This document shows positions 43,155 through 51,156 of a stretch of 64,000 nucleotides of DNA, one piece after another. The notes beneath the pieces are model-generated. The model saw only the letters and a program-made list of their open reading frames with translations, made no database searches and was not told the origin of the DNA. Source of the stretch: Pseudorhodoferax sp. Leaf274 (lineage in GTDB: Bacteria > Pseudomonadota > Gammaproteobacteria > Burkholderiales > Burkholderiaceae_C); contig NZ_LMNA01000026.1 of NCBI RefSeq assembly GCF_001422445.1, positions 186,001 to 250,000 on the forward strand, read 5' to 3'. The position numbers were made by a program, and so were the translations under genes. The stretch's first letter is position 1, and the number at the start of each line of letters is the position of its first letter.

Positions 43155-44363
43155 ATGACGAGACACCTGAAGAAGATCCTGGCCGCCGCCTCGGTGCTGC
43201 TGGCCACCCTGCCCGTGCTGGCGCAGAAAGCCTACGGCCCGGGCGCGAGCGACACCGAGGTCAAGCTCGGCCAGTCGATCCCGTACAGCGGCCCGCTGTC
43301 CTCCTACGCCACGCTGGGCAAGGCGCAGCTGGCCTACTTCAAGATGCTCAACGACCAGGGCGGCATCAACGGCCGCAAGATCAACCTGGTCTCGCTCGAC
43401 GATGCCTACAGCCCGCCCAAGACGCTGGAGATGACGCGCCGCCTGGTCGAGCAGGACGAGGTGCTGGCCATCTACGGCACCATCGGCACGCCCACCAACA
43501 CCGCCATCCACAAGTACCTGAACGGCCGCAAGGTGCCGCACCTGCTGGCCTCCAGCGGCGGCACCAAGTGGAACGACCCGAAGAACTTTCCCTGGACCAT
43601 GGCATGGGTGCCCACCTACCACGCCGAGGGCCGCATCTACGCCGAGCACATCCTGAAGACCCAGCCCAACGCCAAGGTGGCCGTGCTCTACCAGAACGAC
43701 GACTTCGGCAAGGACTACTACAACGGCTTCAAGGAGGGGCTGGGCGACAGGCTCAAGCAGGTGGTGGTGGCCGATGCCTCCTACGAGGTCAGCGACCCGA
43801 CCGTGGATTCGCAGGTGGTGGCGCTCAAGTCGTCGGGCGCCAACGTGTTCGTGAACATGGCCTCGCCCAAGGCCGCCGCGCTGGCCGTGCGCAAGGTGCA
43901 CGAGCTGGGCTGGAAGCCGGCGGCGCACTACCTGGTGTCGATCTCCTCCTCGGTGGGCGCGGTGCTCAAGCCCGCGGGGATCGACGCCTCCACCGGCCTG
44001 GTCACCGTGCTGTGGCTCAAGGACACGGCAGACCAGCAGTGGGCCGACGACGCCGGCATGAAGTGGTACCTGGACTTCATGAAGAAGTACTACCCCGAGG
44101 GCGACCCGAACGACCTCATGAACGGCATTGCCGTGTCGTCCGCGGCCATCATGGCGCAGATCATCCGGCAGGCCGGCGACAACCTCACGCGCGAAAACCT
44201 CATGCGCCAGGCCGCCAGCCTGCAGGGCGCCACCACGCCGCTGCTGCTGCCCGGCATCACGGTGAACACCAGCGCCACGGATTTCGCGATGATCGAATCC
44301 ATGCAGCTGGCCAGGTTCGACGGCACGCGCTGGGTGCGCTTCGGCGAGGTGATGGGGAAGTGA
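43155..44363 (+). CDS. Branched-chain-type ABC substrate-binding protein (solitary, copy 2)
   Basis: 402 residues, signal peptide ending VLAQ at ~24 and the same HAAT fold as copy 1 (VKLGQSIPYSGPLSSYATLG, VAVLYQNDDFGKDYYNGFKEGLG, SDPTVDSQVVALKSSGANVF). GGAGAC lies eight bases upstream of ATG 43155. The stop overlaps a possible GTG start of the AMP-ligase (GTGA), so the ligand taken up is probably the acid activated by that enzyme. No transporter partners nearby. Confidence 0.92.
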   Translation: MTRHLKKILAAASVLLATLPVLAQKAYGPGASDTEVKLGQSIPYSGPLSSYATLGKAQLAYFKMLNDQGGINGRKINLVSLDDAYSPPKTLEMTRRLVEQDEVLAIYGTIGTPTNTAIHKYLNGRKVPHLLASSGGTKWNDPKNFPWTMAWVPTYHAEGRIYAEHILKTQPNAKVAVLYQNDDFGKDYYNGFKEGLGDRLKQVVVADASYEVSDPTVDSQVVALKSSGANVFVNMASPKAAALAVRKVHELGWKPAAHYLVSISSSVGAVLKPAGIDASTGLVTVLWLKDTADQQWADDAGMKWYLDFMKKYYPEGDPNDLMNGIAVSSAAIMAQIIRQAGDNLTRENLMRQAASLQGATTPLLLPGITVNTSATDFAMIESMQLARFDGTRWVRFGEVMGK

Positions 44364-44374
44364 GAGTGACATCC

Positions 44375-45928
44375 ATGATGGCCCCCGAACTCACCCAGCT
44401 CGGCTCGCTTGGCGACCTCATCGTCACCGCCCTGCAGCGCGGCGGCGACCGCACGGCCTTCATCCACGGCGAGCGCCATACCAGCTACCGCGCATTCGGC
44501 GCGCAGCTGGCGCGGCTGATCTCTGCGCTCGACGCGCAGGGGCTGAAGAAGGGCGACACCATCGCCTCGCTGTCGGGCAACCGGCCCGAGGCCTTCCTGG
44601 TCTCGTGCGCGGGCTACCTGATGGGCCTGCGCGTGGGCTGGATCAATCCCACCGCGTCGGAGAACGACCAGGCCTACCTGCTGACCGATGCCGGCGTGGG
44701 CACGCTGTTCATCGACCCCGACCTGTTCCGCGAGCGCGGCGAGCGGCTGGCCGCGCGCACCGGCATCCAGCGCGTGTGGTGGCTGGCGCCCACCGATGCC
44801 GGCACCGACATCGACACCCTCTGCCGCGACGCCACACCCGCCCCGCTGCTGCCGCGCGCCAGCGCCGACGACGTGGCCGTGCTGGTCTACACCGGCGGCA
44901 CCACGGGCGTGCCGAAGGGCGTCATCCACACCCACCGCGTGCAGGTGGCGATGACGCTGATGCAGCTGGCCGACTGGGACTGGCCGCAGGAGACGCGCTA
45001 CCTGGCGCTGACGCCGATCACGCACGCGGCCGGCACCTTCATCCTGCCCACGCTGCTGCGCGGCGGCACCGTGGTGCTGACGCACGGCTTCAGCGCCGAC
45101 AAGTTCATCGACCTGGTGGAGCGCCACCGCATCACCACCACCTTCCTCGTGCCCACGATGCTCTACGTGCTGCTGGACCATGCGCGGCTGGCCGGTGCGG
45201 ACATGTCGAGCCTGCAGCTGGTGGCCTATGGCGCGGCGCCCATGCTGCCGAGCCGGCTCATCGAGGGCATGCGCCGGCTCGGCCCGGTGTTCATGCAGCT
45301 CTACGGCCAGTCCGAGGCGCCGATGATGATCACGGTGCTGCGCCAGCGCGACCACGACCCGGAGCACCATCCCGAACGCCTGGCCTCGTGCGGCCTGCCC
45401 GTGATCGGCAACCAGCTGCGGCTGCTGGACGAACAAGGCCGCGAGGTACCGCAAGGCGAGGTCGGCGAGATCTGCCTGCGCTCGCCGCTGGTCATGGCCG
45501 GCTACCTGAACAAGCCCGAGGAAACCGCCAAGGCGCTGCGCCACGGCTGGCTCTACACGGGCGACCTGGCGCGCCAGGATGCGGACGGCTACCTCTACAT
45601 CGTCGACCGCTCCAAGGACATGGTGATCAGCGGCGGCTTCAACGTCTACCCGCGCGAGGTGGAGGACGTGCTGGCACTGCACCCCGCCGTGTCGTCGGCC
45701 GCCGTGGTCGGCGTGCCCGACCCCAAATGGGGCGAACAGGTGCGGGCCATGGTGGTGCTGCGGCAGGGCCAGTCGGCCACGGCAGAGGAGCTGATTGCGC
45801 TGGTGCGCGAACACAAGGGCGCGGTGTGTGCGCCCAAGCAGATCCGCTTCGTGGCGCAGTTGCCGGTGACGACCATCGGCAAGCTGGACAAGAAGGCGGT
45901 GCGGGTGCTTTTTTCGGAAGACGTTTAA
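44375..45928 (+). CDS. AMP-dependent acyl-CoA synthetase/ligase
   Basis: 517 residues of the ANL superfamily. ATP-binding loop YTGGTTGVPKG at ~171; adenine block YGAAPMLPSRL and YGQSEAPMM (~310); hinge and catalytic motifs YTGDLARQDADGYLYIVDRSKDMVISGGFNVYPREVE in part (GDL, DRSKD); catalytic lysine in TTIGKLDKKAVR near the end. It activates a carboxylic acid to its CoA ester. ATG 44375 is chosen; GTG 44360, overlapping the previous stop, is possible. Substrate chain length cannot be told. Confidence 0.93.
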   Translation: MMAPELTQLGSLGDLIVTALQRGGDRTAFIHGERHTSYRAFGAQLARLISALDAQGLKKGDTIASLSGNRPEAFLVSCAGYLMGLRVGWINPTASENDQAYLLTDAGVGTLFIDPDLFRERGERLAARTGIQRVWWLAPTDAGTDIDTLCRDATPAPLLPRASADDVAVLVYTGGTTGVPKGVIHTHRVQVAMTLMQLADWDWPQETRYLALTPITHAAGTFILPTLLRGGTVVLTHGFSADKFIDLVERHRITTTFLVPTMLYVLLDHARLAGADMSSLQLVAYGAAPMLPSRLIEGMRRLGPVFMQLYGQSEAPMMITVLRQRDHDPEHHPERLASCGLPVIGNQLRLLDEQGREVPQGEVGEICLRSPLVMAGYLNKPEETAKALRHGWLYTGDLARQDADGYLYIVDRSKDMVISGGFNVYPREVEDVLALHPAVSSAAVVGVPDPKWGEQVRAMVVLRQGQSATAEELIALVREHKGAVCAPKQIRFVAQLPVTTIGKLDKKAVRVLFSEDV

Positions 45929-46049
45929 GCTTTAACCTCCGCCCGCCGGCCCACAACCACCGCCCGACACCGGGCGCCATGACCAGGCGCACGCGCCGTG
46001 CGGCCCAAACCGGCGCGACGCGGCCAGGTGGTGCTGACATGCGGGCGGA

Positions 46050-46087
46050 GGTGCCATTCGCGACGAGGAGATACGTCGCACGGCACC
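46050..46087. terminator. Imperfect hairpin between convergent genes
   Basis: Stem GGTGCC / GGCACC (46050-46055, 46082-46087) enclosing GCGACG / CGTCGC (46060-46065, 46074-46079) with loop AGGAGATA. It lies in the 280-bp gap between the AMP-ligase and the convergent GntR gene. No U-tract, so terminator function is tentative. The rest of the gap shows no gene. Confidence 0.4.
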
Positions 46088-46208
46088 GCCGGTGTTCAAG
46101 GGCGTGTGCCCCGCCAGCCGCTGCCGGTTTCCGCGAGGTGCGCCGGGAGCACGCGTGTCTGCGCCGCCTGCCTTCCACGCCGCAACGCACGCGCGAAGCA
46201 ACCCGCCC

Positions 46209-47012
46209 TCAGCCCTTCTTGCGCACCACCTTCGGCCGGGCCGCAATCTCAGGCCCCGCCACCTGCTTGCGCGCCAGCTCGTAGCCGCGCTTGAAGTCCA
46301 CGATATGCCGGATCGTGCACTGCTCGGCCTCGTCCGCGTCGCGCCGGCGCAGCGCGGCCAGCAGGGCACGGCGCGATTCCAGCATGCGCTTGCTGGCGGC
46401 CGGCACGTGGTCGAACACCGCGGCCTGGTAACGCGGGTACATCTGGCGCCACATGGTCTCGTGGGCCAGCAGCAGCGCTCGGTTGCCGCTCATGCGGGCC
46501 ACCATGTCGTCGAACACGATGTTGGCCTCGACCAGCGACGAACGCGCATCGACCGCCTGCTGCAACAGCGCCAGGTGGGCCTCCAGCGCGTCGAGCTGCG
46601 CATCGGTCGCACGCTCGGCGGCCAGGCGCGTCATGGCCGGGCCCACGGCGCGCACGGTCTCCCAGAGCTCCTGGAAGCTGATCTCCTGCAGCTGCACCAT
46701 GCGTTCGAACTGCACGCCCAGGTCGGCGTTGGACGGGTGGCTGATGACGAAGCGCCGGCTGGTCTCGCGCCGCAGCAGGCTGGCTTCCTCCAGCACGCGC
46801 ACGGCCTCGCGCACAGTGGAGCGGTTGACGCCGAAGGTCTCGCAGAGCTGGGCCTCGGTCGGCAGCGGATCGCCCGCGCGCAGCCGGCCGTCCAGGATCT
46901 GCAGCGTGACGGCCTCGGCCAGCATGCGGTAGGACGGCACGCGCTTGAGCTTGTCGAACGCGAACGCCGGCCCCGCCTCCGTGGTCTGCTGCACTGTCCC
47001 GCCTTCCGCCAT
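46209..47012 (-). CDS. GntR family regulator, FadR/FCD subfamily
   Basis: 267 residues: winged helix at ~25-95 (LPTEAQLCETFGVNRSTVREAVRVLEEASLLRRE in part) and an all-helical FCD ligand domain at ~105-250 with FDDMVARMSGN and IRHIVDFKRGYELARKQ. These sense carboxylic acids or acyl-CoAs and usually repress adjacent catabolic genes. It is last gene of the SDR-ACAD-phosphotransferase operon, so it may autoregulate. The palindrome TTGTCTGACAA in two local control regions is its likely operator. Confidence 0.93.
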   Translation of the reverse strand: MAEGGTVQQTTEAGPAFAFDKLKRVPSYRMLAEAVTLQILDGRLRAGDPLPTEAQLCETFGVNRSTVREAVRVLEEASLLRRETSRRFVISHPSNADLGVQFERMVQLQEISFQELWETVRAVGPAMTRLAAERATDAQLDALEAHLALLQQAVDARSSLVEANIVFDDMVARMSGNRALLLAHETMWRQMYPRYQAAVFDHVPAASKRMLESRRALLAALRRRDADEAEQCTIRHIVDFKRGYELARKQVAGPEIAARPKVVRKKG

Positions 47013-47052
47013 GCCGCTCTCCGCGATTCAAAAGGGGCGATTGTCGCCAAGC

Positions 47053-48120
47053 TCAGCCGGCGCGCTCCAAACGCCGCAGCGCGCGCCGGAACAGCAGCAG
47101 CGTATGGCCGTGCAGCAGGTCGCCGGCCGCCTGGCTGGCCTTGCCGGCACAGGCGCGCGCGTAGGTGCCCTCGAGGATCAGGCCGAGCTTGTAGCAGGCC
47201 AGCACCTCGTACCAGAGGACGTGCTCCACGCTGCGCTTGCCATGCCCCGCATAGCGCGCCACCAGTTCCTCGGCCGTGGCGAAGCCCTGCCAGGGCTGGG
47301 TGCGGAACAGCGGTTCGGGCTCTGCATCGGGTTCGGGCCAGGTGGCCAGCAGCCAGCCCAGGTCGAGCAGCGGGTCGCCGATGGTGACCAGTTCCCAATC
47401 GACGATGGCCGCCAGCTCGCCACTGCCGGGCGCGAACAGCACGTTGGCCAGGTGGAAGTCGCCGTGCAGGATGCCGGGGCGAAAGCTGCCGGGGCGATGC
47501 CGCTCCAGCCAGTCGGCCACCGCGTCGATGCCCGGGATCTCCGCCGGCCCGGGCCAGCCCGCGTACTCGTGGTAACTCTCCAGCTGCGCGCGCCAGCGCG
47601 GCACCTGGCGTTCGAGGAAGCCCTCGGTCTTGCCCAGGCCCACCAGGCCGGCCGCCACATGGTCGACCTCGCCCAGTTCGATCAGCGCATCGACCATCGA
47701 CAGGCCCATGCGGTGGCGCAGCGCGGCATCGGCCGTGTGCAACGGCGGCAGGGCCACGGAGGCGTTGAAGCCCTCCACCGGCTCCATGAGGTAGAAGGCC
47801 GCGCCCAGCACCTGCGGGTCGGCGCAGGCGGCAATCAGTGCAGGGTGCGGCACGCGGCTGCCGGCCAGCGCCGCCAGCACCTGGGCCTCGCGCTGCATGG
47901 TCTTGTTGCCGTCGGCACGCGGGTGCGCAGGCGGGCGGCGCAGCACGAATTCGCGGCCATGGCGCGCGAAGCGCAGCAGCACGCTCTGCGTGCCGCCCGT
48001 GAGTGGCTGCACCTGCGTGATCGGCCCGCCGCCCAGGCCCTGGCCGTCCATCCAGGCGGCCAGGCGCTCCAGCTCGACCAGCTCAGCCCACGGCTGCACG
48101 ACGGCTTGCGTTGGCGCCAT
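47053..48120 (-). CDS. Aminoglycoside-phosphotransferase-fold kinase (ACAD10/11-associated type)
   Basis: 355 residues of the APH/choline-kinase fold. Nucleotide loop LTGGTQSVLLRF (~42), catalytic loop HGDFHLANVLF (~228), and metal-binding IVDWELVTIGDPLLDLGWLLA (~250). Bacterial homologues sit beside acyl-CoA dehydrogenases and match the kinase half of ACAD10/ACAD11, which phosphorylate 4-hydroxy acyl-CoAs for degradation. Here it starts two bases after the acyl-CoA dehydrogenase stop, which strongly supports that role. True antibiotic resistance is unlikely. Confidence 0.9.
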   Translation of the reverse strand: MAPTQAVVQPWAELVELERLAAWMDGQGLGGGPITQVQPLTGGTQSVLLRFARHGREFVLRRPPAHPRADGNKTMQREAQVLAALAGSRVPHPALIAACADPQVLGAAFYLMEPVEGFNASVALPPLHTADAALRHRMGLSMVDALIELGEVDHVAAGLVGLGKTEGFLERQVPRWRAQLESYHEYAGWPGPAEIPGIDAVADWLERHRPGSFRPGILHGDFHLANVLFAPGSGELAAIVDWELVTIGDPLLDLGWLLATWPEPDAEPEPLFRTQPWQGFATAEELVARYAGHGKRSVEHVLWYEVLACYKLGLILEGTYARACAGKASQAAGDLLHGHTLLLFRRALRRLERAG

Positions 48121-48122
48121 CG

Positions 48123-49397
48123 TCAGCCGAGCAGGTGGCGGTACTTGGCCTCGGCAGCCGCCTTGGCGCGCGGCCGGTGGTAGGCCGGGAACAGGTCGGG
48201 GCAGGCCTGGTAATCGCGCAGCACCTGCTTGGCGACGGTGACCTTGTGCACCTCGGTCGGCCCGTCGGCCAGGCCCATGTGGTAGGACAGAACCAGCTGG
48301 TCGGTGTAGGGCATCTCGAGCGAGGCACCCAGCGAGCCGTGGATGTGCAGCGCACGCTCGGCGATGTCGTGCAGCACCTTGGGCATCAGCGCCTTGACGG
48401 CCGAGATGTCCTTGCGCACCTTGAGGTAGTCCTTGTACTTGTCGATGCGCCACGCTGTGCGCAGCACCAGCAGGCGGAACTGCTCGAGCTGGCACCACGA
48501 ATCGGCGATCTTCTCCTGCACCATCTGCTTGTCGGCCAGCAGTTCGCCCTGCGTGGTGCGCGACAGTGCGCGTTCGCACAACTGGTCGAAGGCCTTCTTC
48601 GCCTGGCCGATGGTGCGCATGGCGTGGTGGATGCGCCCGCCGCCCAGCCGCGTCTGCGCCACGGCGAAGGCCTCGCCGGGCTGGCCCAGCATGTCGGACG
48701 CCGGCACGCGCACGCCGTCGAATTTGAGATAGCCGTGCGTGGGCACGGGCTCGTCGGCCAGGCCCACGTTGCGCATGATCGTGAGGCCAGGCGCGTCCTT
48801 GGGCACGATGAACATCGACATCTGCTGGTAGGGCGGCGCGTCGGGGTCGGTCACCACCATCACGATGAAGAACTCGGCGTAGCGCGCGTTCGAGGCGAAC
48901 CACTTCTCGCCCGTGATGACCCAGTCGCCGCCCTGCTGCACGGCACGGGTCTTGAACACCTTGGGGTCGGCGCCGCCCTGCGGCTCCGTCATCGCGAAGC
49001 ACGAGACGATCTGGTTGGCCAGCAGCGGCTCCAGGTACTTCTTCTTCTGCGCCTCGCTGCCGTAGTGCGACAGGATCTCCGAGTTGCCGGTGTCCGGCGC
49101 CTGGCAGCCGAACACGATGGGCGCGAAATGCGCGCGGCCCAGGATCTCGTTGAGCAGCGCCAGCTTCATCTGCCCGTAGCCCTGCCCGCCCTGGTGCGGC
49201 GCGAGGTGGCAGGCCCAGAGCTTGCGCGCCTTCACCTGCGCCTGCAGCGGGCGCACCAGCGTGGCGAAGCGCGGGTCGTGGATGTCCCAGGGGCTGCCCA
49301 GCACATGCTCGAGCGGCTCGACCTCCTCGTCGACGAAACGCTCGACCCAGTCGAGCTGCGTTTGGAATTCAGGGTCGGTTTCGAAGTCCCAGGACAT
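48123..49397 (-). CDS. Acyl-CoA dehydrogenase (ACAD10/11-like)
   Basis: 424 residues: N-terminal helical domain, FAD/substrate blocks CFAMTEPQGGADPKVFKT and GEKWFASNARYAEFFIV (~140-185), and C-terminal GSLGASLEMPYTDQLVLSYHMGLADGPTEVHK in part (DGPTEVHK). This matches the ACAD11 type. With the adjacent kinase it could carry out 4-hydroxy-acyl-CoA dehydration through a phosphorylated intermediate, allowing beta-oxidation of 4-hydroxy acids such as levulinate or lignin-derived lactones. That pathway link is inference from the gene pair. Confidence 0.93.
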   Translation of the reverse strand: MSWDFETDPEFQTQLDWVERFVDEEVEPLEHVLGSPWDIHDPRFATLVRPLQAQVKARKLWACHLAPHQGGQGYGQMKLALLNEILGRAHFAPIVFGCQAPDTGNSEILSHYGSEAQKKKYLEPLLANQIVSCFAMTEPQGGADPKVFKTRAVQQGGDWVITGEKWFASNARYAEFFIVMVVTDPDAPPYQQMSMFIVPKDAPGLTIMRNVGLADEPVPTHGYLKFDGVRVPASDMLGQPGEAFAVAQTRLGGGRIHHAMRTIGQAKKAFDQLCERALSRTTQGELLADKQMVQEKIADSWCQLEQFRLLVLRTAWRIDKYKDYLKVRKDISAVKALMPKVLHDIAERALHIHGSLGASLEMPYTDQLVLSYHMGLADGPTEVHKVTVAKQVLRDYQACPDLFPAYHRPRAKAAAEAKYRHLLG

Positions 49398-49427
49398 GGA
49401 TGGCCTCTCAATGCAATGTGGATGGAA

Positions 49428-50162
49428 TCAGAGCGTCAGGCCGCCATCGACGGGGATGGTCTGGCCGATCACATAGGCTGCCAGCGGCGAGGCCAGGAAC
49501 AGCGCCACGCCGGCCATGTCGGTCGGCGTGCCGAAGCGGCCCAGCGGGATGCGGTCGATGGCCGCCTCCTTGCGCTCGGGGTGGTCGGTGGTCACGCGCG
49601 TCATCTTGGTGGCGACGAAGCCCGGCGCGATGCCGTTGACGCGGATGCCGTCGCGCGCCCACGCATCGCCCAGCGTGCGCGTGAGGCCGAAGGCGCCGGC
49701 CTTGGACGCGGCATAGGCCGGGTTGCCGCGCACGGCGTGGAAGGCCGCCGTCGAGCTGATCGTGATGATCGATCCCTGGCTGGCCTTGAGCATCGCGTAG
49801 AACTTCTCGGCGAAGGTCATCAGGCTGGTCATGTTCACGTCGACCACCTGCTTGAAGGCCGGCGTCTTGAACTCCTGGCGCTTGTAGAGCACCTGCCCTT
49901 GCGACAGCACCAGCACGTCGAGCCGGTCGAACGGCGGCGCGAACGACTCGATGGATTCGGTGCTGCCCGCGTCGATGCGGTGGTAGTGCAGGCCTTCGAG
50001 CTGCGAGTCGGCCGAGTCCGCGTAGTCGGCCGCGCTGGCGCGCGTGCCGGCCACGTGCACCGTGGCACCCTTGCGCCGGAACGCCTGCGCGATGCCGTTG
50101 CCGATGCCGCTGGAGCCGCCGACCACGAGCACGGTCTTGCCGGAAAAGTCGAGTTCGTCCAT
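49428..50162 (-). CDS. Short-chain dehydrogenase/reductase
   Basis: 244 residues, classical SDR. Cofactor glycines VVGGSSGIGNGIA at ~14, NMTSLMTF block, catalytic Ser-Tyr-Lys in SSTAAFHAVRGNPAYAASKAG (~140-160), and C-terminal GQTIPVDGGLTL. It oxidises or reduces a hydroxyl group, probably in the local acyl-CoA pathway. ATG 50162 has GGAGAC eight bases upstream. First gene of the minus-strand operon; operator B lies 40 bp upstream. Confidence 0.93.
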   Translation of the reverse strand: MDELDFSGKTVLVVGGSSGIGNGIAQAFRRKGATVHVAGTRASAADYADSADSQLEGLHYHRIDAGSTESIESFAPPFDRLDVLVLSQGQVLYKRQEFKTPAFKQVVDVNMTSLMTFAEKFYAMLKASQGSIITISSTAAFHAVRGNPAYAASKAGAFGLTRTLGDAWARDGIRVNGIAPGFVATKMTRVTTDHPERKEAAIDRIPLGRFGTPTDMAGVALFLASPLAAYVIGQTIPVDGGLTL

Positions 50163-50201
50163 CCGTGTGTCTCCGCTGTGTGTTGCGCCAACCATATCTT
50201 A

Positions 50202-50212
50202 TTGTCAGACAA
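50202..50212. promoter_or_regulatory. Candidate FCD-GntR operator B: TTGTCAGACAA
   Basis: Reverse complement of operator A (TTGTCTGACAA), 40 bp upstream of the SDR start and ~92 bp from the divergent GAF-Fis regulator. The identical 11-mer in both control regions of the cluster, together with an FCD-GntR gene in it, supports a shared regulator. Confidence 0.6.
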
Positions 50213-50303
50213 ACAGTCAATCACACGAAGCGCGCCAAGGCACTGTTACAAAACAGTTCGGCACGCACGCACATCGCGGCACGCGAATTGCACACCATCG
50301 GGC

Positions 50304-51017
50304 ATGGCGACGCCGTCCCCCCTCCCGCCCCGCACCGGTGCACAGTGGCGCGCGCTGGAGCTGCAGTTGCTCGGCCTGCTCGTGCAGCAGCTGGGCGATA
50401 CCGGCACGCCCGACCCGCTGCTGCGCGGCATGCTGTCGCAGATGGATGCGCTGCTGGGGCTGGAGCGCGCGCGCATCGTGCTGGTGCTGCCGGGCGACAA
50501 CCGGGCCCGCATCCACCTGGCCCACGGCCTCACGGACGAAGAGGTCGCACGCGGCGTGTACGCGCTGGGCGAAGGCGTCACGGGGCTGGTGCTGGCCAGC
50601 GGCCAGGCCGTGCTGGTGCACGACATCGATGCGGAACCGCGCTTCCTGGCCCGCAGCGTGGCCCGGGACAACCTGCCCGACGAGGGCCAGGCCTTCCTCG
50701 CGCTGCCGATCCAGGCCGATGCGCGCACCGTGGGCGTGCTGAGCTGCCACCGCAGCCGCCTGCCCGACCGCACGCTGGACGACGACCTCGCACTGCTGCG
50801 CGTGCTGGCCGCGCTGGCGGGGCAGCGCCTGCGCCTGCGCGTGCCGCAACCGCTGGTGCGGCAGTACATGTCGGCCCACTCGCACAGCCGCCAGGAACTG
50901 GAGCACGCGCTGGTGCTGCACGGCAACCGGCAGGCGCGCGCGGCCGAAGCACTGGGGCTCACGCTGCGCCAGTTCGGCTACCGGCTGCGCAAGGCCCGCG
51001 CCGAGCAGCGCGACTGA
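50304..51017 (+). CDS. GAF-domain regulator with Fis-type HTH, no AAA+ domain
   Basis: 237 residues. A GAF domain (~20-170; RIVLVLPGDNRARIHLAHGL, GVYALGEGVTGLVLASGQAVLVHD) is followed by a Fis/HTH_8 helix-turn-helix (~190-237; ELEHALVLHGNRQARAAEALGLTLRQFGYRLRK). It resembles NifA with the sigma-54-contacting AAA+ domain removed, so it cannot open sigma-54 promoters itself. It might bind enhancer-like sites or act as a simple regulator. Divergent from the SDR operon, the operator-B region may control both. Confidence 0.85.
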   Translation: MATPSPLPPRTGAQWRALELQLLGLLVQQLGDTGTPDPLLRGMLSQMDALLGLERARIVLVLPGDNRARIHLAHGLTDEEVARGVYALGEGVTGLVLASGQAVLVHDIDAEPRFLARSVARDNLPDEGQAFLALPIQADARTVGVLSCHRSRLPDRTLDDDLALLRVLAALAGQRLRLRVPQPLVRQYMSAHSHSRQELEHALVLHGNRQARAAEALGLTLRQFGYRLRKARAEQRD

Positions 51018-51156
51018 GCGGCGGCGCTCGCCACCGGCCGCCTGCTGGGGAAAACCCCCGGCATCGCGCGCACCCAATTGTTCGCCCGCTGACATCCAAG
51101 TCCGGCGCTGCGTGACACACTGACCGCGCCAGTTCCAACCAACGAGAGGAGACGCG

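Noticed and set aside
47053-48120. Aminoglycoside phosphotransferase as an antibiotic-resistance gene
   Set aside because: It is two bases from an ACAD11-like acyl-CoA dehydrogenase and matches the ACAD10/11 kinase type, so a metabolic role is far more likely.
48111-50300. Plus-strand open frame leading into the GAF-Fis gene
   Set aside because: The part before 50304 is antisense to the acyl-CoA dehydrogenase and SDR genes; only the region from ATG 50304 has recognisable domains.
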